Part shown: positions 13,901-25,900 of the stretch, in pieces
Layout of the letters: each line of letters begins with the position of its first letter
How positions within the stretch are numbered: the stretch's first letter is position 1
Notes under the pieces: model-generated
Database searches by the model: none
Seen by the model: only the letters and a program-made list of their open reading frames with translations
What the model was told of the DNA's origin: nothing
Assembly: GCA_000469685.2 (NCBI GenBank)
Contig: LS997564.1
Location: 19,989,460-20,053,459, forward strand
Source of the DNA: Haemonchus contortus
Taxonomy: Eukaryota; Nematoda; Chromadorea; Rhabditida; Trichostrongylidae
Direction of reading: 5' to 3'
DNA: 64,000 nucleotides
Translations under genes and position numbers: made by a program

Positions 13901-16900
13901 ACCGAGTCTGGTACCGATTAACCGATCCCTCCGGGGTCGGTTAATCGGAACCGGACTTGTCTGGGAGGATAAAAGCACTAGCTTGTACATCGGTTGGCCA
14001 CCGCAAGTTATTGTATAGGCCACATACGCACTCATTACGCCACTACGATTCTGAATGGAAGTCGAGTGCGGGGGCGCATCCATGTGAGGGGATTGATTAA
14101 CGCGCCAACGTTTTATTGATTACCGCCGAAAACTTTTTTTTACCTCATGTGATCTGTGTACCGAACCGACGGTGCCAAGGTTTGTAGAGCTATATGGAAT
14201 TCGATGTGCTGTAGTACAGCACGTTACACGATTGTCTGTGTGAAATCTGTCTGTTAGATGGTATTCATATCTTTTACAAGAAAAACCACTTTCTCCTGCG
14301 TTGGTATCAAATTCTCAACATAAATCACTGGGTAGGGTTAGGGAGTTTCAATGGAAATAGACCAATTCTTGAATCTGTAGTTTTGAGTCAGTTCGGAAAG
14401 AACGATACACGCTTGTTGGTTGGGTTGAGTCACGAGTTTATCCTCTGTAGTGCCGAACGTAGCAGCCTCTTTTCTTTCTTGTATTTGGAATTCAAAATCC
14501 TATCAGGCGTGGCAGATAGGTTTTGTTAAAGTCTTTGACAGATTTGGGGGTGAACTGCTGAAAAAAATTTACACGTGGAGCTTTTATAAGTGGTTCTTAC
14601 TGTAGGGTCTTGTTTACTCTTTTCTCGAAGTTGTTGAGAACTGTCGTCCTCATTTGTTCTGTTGGCTAATGTGCACATGGATATTTATCAACGAATAAAT
14701 AAGAACAATAATTCACCCAATGGAAGCATAAAACCGCCTGCTGGTCAACTACATATCTATAATCTGGCGCTCTGTTTCTTTGATGGTATTGAAGCGTTGC
14801 CTGCTGCGTATTTGTCCCATTTAGGTAATGGTACCCATTGGTAACACTGCATAAACCCACATCAGAAAATCACCCGACGAGCATTATGCGCTGCCATCCA
14901 TCTCTTCCCGTAATTGCCCAGTTTCTGCAACTCATTCGATGTGGAACTGAGTCCCCGTGTCCCTTCAGGGCGTTTGATTTTGACGACTTCACGGTTTCTA
15001 CATTCTCCCAGATATGCCCGTCAGTTATGTCCATTATTTATAAAAGCGAGATAGACTGGCTTCTGTAATCTTCAGTGCTCTTCTAGAAGAAACCGATGAG
15101 GCTAAATGCAATTTTACACAGGTCTAGTTTTCGCGGTGTTGAAGTCCGAGAATGGTAAATGTTAATTATTTGAAGACTAAGTAACTTATTCTGCCCTGTC
15201 ATCGCGGCACAGACCACCCATAGTGCTATGACAAATCCATATCTGGGAAATGCCTATGTTCTTCATACCCCATCGACCGTACTGAGAATAAACTGTTACC
15301 TATGGAAGACCTGGCTGCCTGCATGCTCTTCATGGTGCTAAGTATGAAGTAGGTCGAAGGACTGGGAAGAGGGTTCTCCACGCATTTTTCTCTGTCGATA
15401 TTCTTCTAACAATAAGTCAGAGCACATTTATTCCTACTGTCATGGCCGTCTAACTTTTGAATTTTTTCCTTCACATGGTCGGGGATTGCAAAAAGTCAGT
15501 CAAAGTCATGAACGTATTCAAGGTGACAATGCCAACTTCTTTTAGCGTGTGGAGAAAAAATGAAGTACCTTTCCCATAATTAGAGGGCATCGTGAGCCGC
15601 AACTCAAAAATTTGGCTGTTCGTTGCATAGTGCTTAGCACCAAATTACTCATCTGAGGGAGCCCAACCAAGTTGAGATGGGCAGAGTGTAGGCCAAGAAG
15701 ATCAAGAGGGCACTCATGGGCTTAGCGGAGCCCTGCTTAAGAGTTTTCGAGCCCATATACTGAAAAAAGAGGTGCCACGAGCGTAACTTTCTTATTCGGT
15801 TTCAGTACAGCTCAGATGTCTAAAAAGGGCAAATAGAGAATGAGCTAACGATTGACGATACTTACTATACGACTCGATTGCACTACAGCCTAGAGGCCAG
15901 AAATAAGTCGCAGAAGTTAAACATTTATTACAAGCTAAACATGCCTGAAACAAGCGAAAGCACCACCTACAATAGACGAGATATGCTTTCAATTGAAAAG
16001 TGGTTGCTGCAGAAATTCGTTACCTGCTCTAGTGTTTAAGAGACTCAGGAAGGCGGTCAGAGGCGTTTCAGGAAGACAAGGGTAAAACATCATGGTGGGT
16101 TGAAGGTTTGCCGAAGTCGGCAGTGATAAGATCGAAAATTCACAGCTATATTCAAAAGCAATCCCAAATTTGAAAGAGCGGATAGAGACCAGCAAGGGAA
16201 CGAACTCGAATGTTCGTAGTGGACGAGACATGTACCGAGGCAGATCCATTATCAACAGTTTGAAACTATGTTCACATATTCTGGGATCGAGTAAAAGTGA
16301 ATGGATACTAGTTGGGGAAAGTAGGCCTCGTAGTCTAGTCTCAGGTGGAAAATGTTTTAAAGTTAGGAGACCCAAGCTCAAAACTCTCGATCGTGATCGA
16401 AGAAACTCCTGAATAAAGGGAGTCGAGTAATTGTTATGTGAACTCATCCCGATGAGGCTGATGTTGAGCATCCACGGGACTACGTTTGAATGTAGGGAAA
16501 ACGCACGAGTAGAACTGAATTTTGAGTGGCATTTATCATTCAACAGCAGAACAGTCTACGGTAAAATACTGAAGATAAAGGGGAACTCGAATGGAATCTT
16601 GGAAGTGATCAAGCCTCAGTTAGTCCTATCGTTCAGAATAACTATTAGGCATCCCTGAAAGCAACTGTGCAGAGCATTGGATATTTGAAGCGTATTGAAT
16701 TTTCTAGATTGAACATTTTCTCTAACCAAACTCAACCCTCTCCCAGCTCTTTAGATATTTTTTTTTGAGATGACACCAAAGAACGCTTCTCGAAGTAGCA
16801 GTTGCCTCCTGCTTTTCTGTTGTGCTTGTCCGATGCCTGCCATGACAACTTCAGCTTTATTGACATCTCGCTGATACTGCTTGCCGCTTCTAACTTCCTC

Positions 16901-19900
16901 AGCGTGCGTCGTTCTCCAAGCACTAATTTTTTATACTCTCTTTACCCACGACTCAGCTCACGTTGCTCAACTGTGACGACCTTCGTTCAAAGTATTATCC
17001 AAAACTGTTTCATTAGTTCTGTGAAAAGTAATTTCCTGTATAATATCGCTGATCACTGACCTTATGGTTAGGTCAGATCGCTCGGTTTTCGTCGGGTTTC
17101 TCTCTTTCGTGTAACGAAGTTGGGATGCTCCCCGTCGCCCGTTTTTCTCCTTCCGGAGCAATTGAAACAGATGATATCCGAAAAGTTTTGAAGAGGAGCG
17201 TTGGGAGTGGCTTTGTAATATGGATCCAGGTCTCCAAAGGAGAGGGCTTGGCATTAATACAGCAAAGCGGCTGGTATTTGATATGTGGTGCTTGAGATTA
17301 TGCGATTTGTTGCTCTTAATCCTATCAATAATAACCCGTTGAGGATTCGAATATTTCCTCTGATCGGTCTGCTAACATAGGTACTCTCCCAGAGTCGCGC
17401 GGCCTCATTAGTCATCCGATGCGATTGAATGGGACCGAATCAAGTTTGTTCTTCTTTTATGTTTGGTGTGGTCCCTACTGCTCCTTTTGTCAACTTTCAC
17501 TCTACCACTCCATCTTGTCGCATGGAACATGCTGTGCTGTTGTTCCACGTCGTGAATACTAAATGGTTTAGAACTGCCTTCTGAGGCCGCCTATCTGTCT
17601 TCATCAGCTTTTGGCACTTTCATTGCAACGCCCATTTCCATAGCTCTAGCTAGTTATTCTCAATTCGGATAACCTGCCATCCCATCACACTCCCCATTGT
17701 TCGCGTTCCGACTATAAAAGAAGGTTACTTTGGAAAAAGTCTAGACATAATAGCCTTTCAATCGAGTACCACTGAGCTCGGTGGAGCTGTGTAACAGGTC
17801 TTTGAGGTGCGCAATCATCTCGCAGGGTAACGGAACTTCTCTCCTATCGCGGCATTCTCCCTTGCGGCATGCGGCAAATGTCACTGCAATTACCGTACTC
17901 ACCCCTCCTCCCGCCAATCGATAGGACGCGATATTTTTCGTTGATTGGCTTGCTTTTTCATTGGATTTAATCGTTTTTTTCTTCTGTTTCTTTTTAGTTT
18001 TCATGTTTATTAGACTTGATTAATTAAAATGACTCCTCCTATATAAACGACGATCAGGATCGCTTTAGAACTGAAGAGAGCGGCCGGCCAATTCAAATGT
18101 CTAAAGGACTCCCCACCTCACAAATTGCGCGCTCCAATCTTCCATCGCAATCCTGCGATAGGCGGCGGGTGCGGCGTGTGCGACGCCGTGTTAGGGGAGA
18201 AGTTCCCGGACTCCATCTCGCAAGAGTATTTTTATGTTTCTCACACCTACTGGCATTACCATGACTCAGTTTCACTAGACGGGCATGCTTCGTTGTGAAA
18301 TAGGATTGGTTGTTTTTAGTGTAACAAGAACTGACCTTTAAAAACTCCTAAGCAAGTCACTTCATAGCCGGTTCTTCGCTCACCTCGTCTAACCCGCTTA
18401 GTTCATTTTACTAGAAAGCTGTGGTTAGAAGTCTTTTTAGACTGACGACGTTCACAACTGCCAGAAGGCTAATGGAACTGCTTTTCCTTGGTTTCTTGCG
18501 AAGAGCAAAATCGTCGTAATCATAAACCAAGCAATTAGGGAAACTTAAAACAGTTTCCACCTTGTACGGAAGTCGCACTCGTTCCTCACTGTGGAAACAC
18601 TAGCGGAACTTATGCAAAAACAAAAAAACTTGAAGAGATTCCTTATTGCTCGAAACTAGCGTTACAGTATTAGTTTTGCCGTATTTTTGATGAAAGCGCG
18701 GAACAAGTTGTGTGTTCAACCAGGCTAAGAAGCTTCAGCACGTCGCTTGTCAAGATTAAGGTGATCCCGTATTCCGACGGGTTTCACTAGAGAGACCTCG
18801 AGGATGAGATGGTGTGGATGGGAAAAGGATAGGAGTTCTGAAGTTTTTGTTGATTTTTCGTCTTTCTTTTTTTTGCATGCATAATAATTCATGTCCCGAG
18901 GTGCATGAAGCGGTCCGAGAAATTATTAGTGCATTTTCTCTATCATTATTGATATATTTCATCGCCAAGAATGGTCTGTGTCAAGGTCGAGAAAGTGAGG
19001 TCAGTGGTGCTGACTTGACTCTGAACTAGAAAGATACTACGAGCGAGTTCGAACTGATATCTGAGCGATAAATAAAGGAGTATTCTCACAAGGTTGGCGA
19101 TTTGTGGGCAAAACTCCAGTCTCGGACGGGACTCGAACCCGTACTTGTCCTTGTGCTCTTATCCCTTACACTACCGAGACCCCGCCTGCCCTCGCCTTCT
19201 TAATGGCTTATATGCCATAGCTTATCAGCACTCACACGTACAACGTGTTGAGCCGGTCGGCCGATATCAGCACAGAACCGATAAGCTGTAAGCTTTTACG
19301 TGATATTACTTGTTTTGACTTGATGTTTTGATGTTTTGTTAACAGCAGTTAACAAAACAAAACATCAAGTTAAAGGAGTATTGTTCAGTAACTGTAATGG
19401 TCACTGCACTTGATCTGAGTCCAAAGCGTAATGTCTCTTGTCAGGTGACTTTTCTGCTCGCCTACCTATCGTCCAAGGCATACCGTACAGGTAGCCCAGC
19501 AGTTCCCTGTCAAGCAAGTACTGTCATATGTGCAGGATAGGTTAAGAAGGGGGTTTAACGCTCTTCATCATATCCCTTCAAGTAGCAGGATTCATTGCAG
19601 CGTGACAAAAAAGCAAAATGCCGTGTTGTCTTAAAGTCTTTCTGTCTCTATCTTACATTCATTGTTTTGAAGAAGGCCTCTGGCGCTGTTAGAAAGGAAA
19701 CAGCGGTCACTGTAGCTCCCGGCAATCAAGGTGCACAATCTCAGTACCTGAAGACAATTCATTAGCTGTACAACAACCTCAAAAACAGGTTATTCCGTTC
19801 CTGACGCGATTCATTATCACCCCGGGAAAAAAGTTCTTTCAGGTTTCTCCCCAAAGTTTTCGGTGCCGCCCTCGAAAACATCATGTACAGTAAACATGAA

Positions 19901-22900
19901 AAATAGACCCGTCCTCATACCTATCGATTCTCATAATTCCAGAGGGATATTGCACGAGCCTTTCAGCCCTGCTTGGCAAGTTAAGCTCATTTAAGTGCTT
20001 GAGTAAGCTAGCGATCAAATTTATTCCCAATTGCATTGAAGGAACACGTGTAAGGGAGTTCTCTTTTGCATGATGTTGTTTCTGAGTCATACTTATGATT
20101 TAGCCTGGAAGATGGTATGTCAGTACCACATTCTGGCTCCAAACTAAGTATCATTCCTAATCGTCTCCGAGGCTCCATGGTTTTTGAACTGAAAAGTGAA
20201 ATCGGGCAGTGCCGCACGTCGAAACAGGCGATACTGGAAAAAGATTTTGAGACAATTCGACATCAGCAGTCCAATGCCCCTCATTTCAAGCCTTCAGTTT
20301 CGATGTTACATCAAATTTCAATCAACATTTCTACGAAAAATGGCGTGGACGTCTTCCGTCTTCTGAGGATCTTCGTTTAGGTTTATGATGAATAACAGCG
20401 GCAACGCCAGTTGTCTAATTACTAAAATACGTCAATTTTCCACCCAAATAAGCTGACCCTCTTGCAGTATCTGGCTCTTATGGGACCCTTGCTTGGAAAG
20501 AACTTCAGGCAAAGAAATTTAACCTCGTGTGTTTCATAGAACGACTACATAGTTTCGTGAAGAAAAATGTTCTTATCGACACAATTCTTAAGTTTTCCTT
20601 TTCTTCTTCTGTCAGTGGCAACGCTGCATTTGCTGGAGCTAATTCATGTGCTCCTACCATCATCGCTTTGCTGCCTGTGCCTTTATGGAGAATACCGTTT
20701 CCAATTTCAGAGCGGAAACCCGTCGTGAAAACATCAACGCCGCACGTGAAGAACGGTGAGAAGACGATCGAGACGCCGAACATCTCAAGAATTGACGAGA
20801 CACCATCGAAGGCGTCGTCGGTGAAAGGTATCGTTGTAGTTCCCGAGCCAAATTTGCACAATGCTGATGAGCATTCAAGGGGAAATAGTTTGTTTTTTTA
20901 CCATTAGGATAATTTGAAAAAACGTTCTTTCCATGCAATTTTCGAGACTTTCTCTTCTTTCTTCTGCCTTTGGCTATAGATCCCTTTGCTCAGTCAAGTG
21001 GGACTTAAACAGATGCAAAATGAATTGGTCAGCTTGGGTTTGTAAGATGAAAGCAACTGGGCTGTTCCTGAACATCGAACCGTTTCCATCACTGATTCGG
21101 GAAAATGCTGGTTGAGTACGCGGTAAAGGCTTATTTCAAACTCAGCGGTAAAATTAAAAGAAAAACTCCAGAAAAAGCGCACTCACTCAGTGAATATCAC
21201 CCCAAATCAAGCCGGAGAACAGAGGAGGTCGTACTCAGAGTGGGAGTGAATTCCAATTTCTTTCTTGAATTGTTGATTTATCAACATAATAAAAATTTTG
21301 AAAAGATCGGCTGAAATCCCTTCAGAGAGCGGATAATCGGAGCAGGAGCTATTCGAGATCAGCTCCCGATCTACTTTAGGTCGCGGAATCAAATTAGACA
21401 ATCGCTTGTAAGAACTTTTCACACCCTTATAATCGTGTTTTCAGCTAAAACCCAGTTTCCGACTTCTTCCTTTGCGGGCGGAAAGCCTATGACCACTAAG
21501 ACGAGGTCGGCGGTGAGTGGTCACCTTCCGAAGGCTCAGAGCACCTCAACGGCGGAAATTTGTAAGTTTTCGGTATTTTGTATGATTTCCAGGTTTGCTA
21601 CTCAGCTCACATTTTTGGTAGCAATTGAGTCCTCCTGGAGTTTCCTAACCTCTGATTTTGCATTTTGTAATCATTATTGGTGATCAACGTTCCTACATAA
21701 CTGCATGCACATTGGTAGGAACCTACTGTTAGCGCTAAGTGATACGTATAGCTTCCAACCTAAGGTGCGTTGATGATTGGGGAAAAAGAACGAGACAAAG
21801 GAAATGCAAAAATTAATGGTCAGCTTCTGTCTGAAGGATGGTTTGCTGTAGTGTCGATTGTTCGGCTTCCAACCGTGGATAAGTGAAGTGGACTCGCACC
21901 ATGACGGGCCTGATTAGTCCTTCCCTAGTATACGCCAAATATCGCGTTACCTACAGATAAACGTGATAGCATTTTAAAGTGCCAGCGCATGCGCTACTGG
22001 GCTTGCTTTCAATCCAGTAGATGAAGGTCAAAGCCTTCGGATTAATCAATCCCACTTGTGTTGCGCCCCAGCATTCGACCTCCGTTCAGAATAGTAGTGA
22101 CGTATTGAATGCGTATTTGGCCAGTACAATGTCTTGCAGTTGCTAGACCATGGGCAAGTCAGCGCTTTTTTTGTCCAGGACAAGTCTACACCCATTGACT
22201 GATGGGGAGGGTGGAAAGCCTGGCTGGCCTGGGTGAGAATCGATCACCAGACCATAGGTGTGTGGTATGCGTCACTTTTCGCTACACCAGCACATTGGGA
22301 AATCAGTTCTGTAATTTTCCGGATAGGGCTCTTTTGGGTTTTCAACAGTATATCGTTAAAGTATGTTTTAGTTGTAACGCTTCGTAATGTGATCCGTTTT
22401 CAATGCAGTGCTATAGTGACAGTGCCGATAATGGGGATAATGGGCTCTCTTGAATTTAAACTGTTTGGTATCCTGCCTCACCTCTGTTCTTTTCTTCCAT
22501 CAATTCGATCAATGGGAATTTTCTTTTGGATTTTCACTACCTCGATTGGTATTTCAAGTATTTGATCAGTAAATTTTCAGCCAAGGAAGAGAAACTGCGG
22601 CGGCTGCGCCATGTGGCGCGGGCTTGTGATGCGCTATGTGTGGTGATCTCGCGGGCGGAAGAGGACAACGCTCGAATGCGATGTCAACTGGAAGAGGCAA
22701 ACGAGAAAATCGGTAAGTGGTACTTTGAGGAGTGAGTCGCACAAGTTGGTTCGCTTCTACTTTGGCGGGCTCAGGAAAACGAGTAGAAAGCCAAGTAAGC
22801 GGAAACAAAATGCTCAGCATGGTCGTTGACATTTTCGTGAGAAACGATATCTTCATAAGTTGCAGGATGCATGACGAGTGCCCTTCCTGTGAATCTTAGT

Positions 22901-25900
22901 AGAGTCCAAGTCTGCTACGTGGGGCTTACTTCGGAATAAATCAAATCGAATGAACGGGAAGTTACTTACTGTGTGACAGGGTCTGAATATCAATCAGAAG
23001 TGCCTTGCTTCCACCAAATTTACTTCGGTCATGCAAATGAATTAGTGTCTTATTTTGAAACCGCCTCCCTAATAGGCATTTATGTTTATTGGAGAAAAAG
23101 TCAGTAATATAGCGATTTTGCATTACACCGGAGAAATCGGTAATACGTGACTTCATTTTTGTCTTGAATAATCAAGAAGGGCGGATTGACTGAAGGACTT
23201 CATCCTTCCATGGCTTGCTCACTCGGATTCCTAGGAAGTTGAGCTTTTTGTCTCTACGATCTGACTTTTCATGTATCGAGAGTACAGAATCCATCACCAT
23301 AATAGGTGATCAGCGGCTAACCGCTTGGTCCCTACGATGTGAAGGTCGGAACTGTAACGCAGGAAAAGGGGATACTCCCATCATGGTGAAAAGAGCTCAC
23401 ATTATAAATCCGGCTGCCTGAATTCGTGCTTACCCACTTTACAGTTGACTCGAGCGATTTTCGCTTAAGCGTTTAATCCATATTCCACTTAAGACAGTTT
23501 TTCAGTAGTAACTAATGCTGCCTTTCCACCCTTATGTGACTAATGACCCTTTAAGCTCATGAACTACCGGTATAAACTTTCTACCTCTTTTACTTCGGCA
23601 ACGGCGTTGGCATGCTCCCAATCTAACCACCGAACCAAGAGCCTACCTTTCTTCATACATCAACCTAGCCAAGCCTTGAGGATGGCACCTGAAGTGCAGT
23701 GAAAAGTATAAAGCTTGTCGCTCCTTAAAAACTTTCGAGCGATCTCAGAAGGCAGAAGAAGAGAAGGCAATACGGAAATGTGTAATGTTTGGATTCCAGA
23801 TGATGATTCTGTGGTTTCTTTAGCTTGCGAAAAGCGTGCTACTGAATTCTTCTTCAGTTCTTGTTAAATGTTCGGTCGCAGAACTCTTTTGGGTGCTCCC
23901 AAAAACCAACCCACAGTAAGGCTCTGTACTCTGTAGACTTGCCGTTTGGCCAGATGAAAATTCTAATTGGAAGCATGGTAAGAATTGCGACACGTTCCTG
24001 AAGAACCTGAACAACAGCAGCAATGATGATAAGCATGTGAGACTTCCTGCATATAGGAGTTACTGGGACCGCACCCCGGTAACTGCGAAGTCGCGTCGTG
24101 CCTTTCTCTGTATCACCGCGTCGTCGCAATGGGGAGAGCGCAGTCCCAGCGACTCTTGTGTGTTCACTCTGTGATGCAGAGCACAACTAGGGCGTTATAT
24201 TGGTGGATGGGAATAGCTAAAAGCTGGCTACGGAAAAGTACTTGCAAAATTGTTGGGAGCGCTGCTTTACACTCTCACCCTGCCTTGAATCGGATTCTGT
24301 TCACATGCTCCGAGCCGATCCGGCTCTGTAAACCTATGTAGGATGCCCGTATTGAAATAAAGTGCCGAACACAGGCTATCCCACTCCCACCGGATACGTT
24401 TTCGATGGGTGATGTCAAATGAAAGTCGAATGAGTGTCAAGTATGTACTATCCTCTTCCATTGACCATTCCGTCCACCACTGGTCCGGGCAACGTGCACA
24501 ACTTGAGTCGTGCGATAGCGTAAATCAAAATGTATCGACCAGATGTTAAAACTGGAGGATTCGTTAGAATGGCAGTAATCTATCATCTTGATTGTCGGGC
24601 TAGTAACGCCGCCTTCCTCGCAGAAACCGGAAGACTGGAAAGCGTCCATCTAATAAATGTCGCGGTAGTTTAAGAACTTAGCCTTGCGCAAGAACGAGAC
24701 ATGGATCATCAGTGGCAGGGACATTTATTATAGAAGTGTGCCATAAAGGTCGGGATGTCGTTTACGAAAAAGTCTAAGCTGTTTCAGGACACAGTTGGTG
24801 TCGCAGTAGCAATTCCGAGTGATATCTGAGTAATAAAAAGGGTGCCTACGCTGAAAATGGACATTTTCTAGTTGTGGCCCGCTAGATTGTGATTGACATT
24901 ATGTTGATTGTGCCGCACTCATAATGAGTTGCTCGAGGAGCTCCAGAAATAAGCTGGAAGAGAGAAGGGAGCTGTTGGAGTCATTCGGCAATCACGCAAT
25001 CCGTAGAATTGGGTTCGGAGGATCATCAAAGCTAATAGCTGTCTTTACCTAGAGTTTAGTAGGTGGTATCATGTCCTGAAAGGTCAAAAGACATAGACAA
25101 AAGTTTGAGTTGCTCCTGCTAATCACTTTATACTCTCGATATGTCGCATTCACTTCGTTATCCCTTACGATTGAATGCTGGTCAAAGGCATGGCTCGTTC
25201 CAAAGTTCCAAAATGGAAGAACAGTATTTTTAGGAAGGACGAGGATCAAAAAAAGAGAAAAAGGGTAGAAACGTGAAATTTTGGGTGAGCAACTCACCGG
25301 CAAGTTGCCAAGCAGGGGATACAGTTTCTACATAGCCTTGGTTGGGGGGGGGGGGGCCTCCCTGGTTTTCATCCCAGGACATAAGCGTAGTGGGGCCACT
25401 GGGTACTAGGAAGTGTCCTAAAAGTTTTTAGACCATGTTACATTTCACACTTTTGATATACCTCAAAATAAATAACCTTTAGTCAGCGAGGTAGTAACCC
25501 TTCTGCTCCAAAACCTCCTTCTATCTTCTCACAATGGCACTAATCCCTCTCTCCCAGAAGTCTGACCTCGAACTGATTGTTGAACTGCTAGTTTTTGAAG
25601 GAGTTGACTAGGCTCTGGAAGGCAGGGGAGACAATCCGACCGCGGAAGAAATTGCAGAGAGGGGCTCGCGAATCCTTCTCCCGTAGCTGGGTAGTCCGCT
25701 CCGGTTATGGTGACCCTTCAGAGAGAATCCTGTAGTACACAGTAAGGGGTATGCTGCCTCACTGATTGCTTCAACAGGGCATGAGCCTCCTTCGCCGTCC
25801 GTCCAGTATTGCAATGATGGAGCACAGTACAATGGGGAGACTTGGCGACCTCATAGACTTACCTCTGCGGAACTACCAGCAACAAATGGCGCATGGCCTC

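Larger units (their letters stand above)
12004..20710. other. 8.7-kb intron of the MTUS-like gene
   Basis: Holds SINE A at 13815-14141, SINE B at 19100-19192 and the hairpin at 19315-19373. The remainder has only short unrecognised open frames, the longest being a 184-codon frame on the minus strand at 15989-16543 with no recognisable domain. A CpG-rich patch lies at about 17820-18230. Confidence 0.6.

Noticed and set aside
15989..16543. 184-codon open frame on the minus strand
   Set aside because: No recognisable domain, no flanking consensus splice sites, Leu/Ser-rich composition typical of a chance frame, and an equally open frame on the other strand.
19672..19739. Lys/Ala-rich open segment before CAAG|gtgcac
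   Set aside because: It resembles the other N-terminal exons in composition, but its entry phase (0) does not fit between exons 11866-12003 and 20711-20827, both phase 1.
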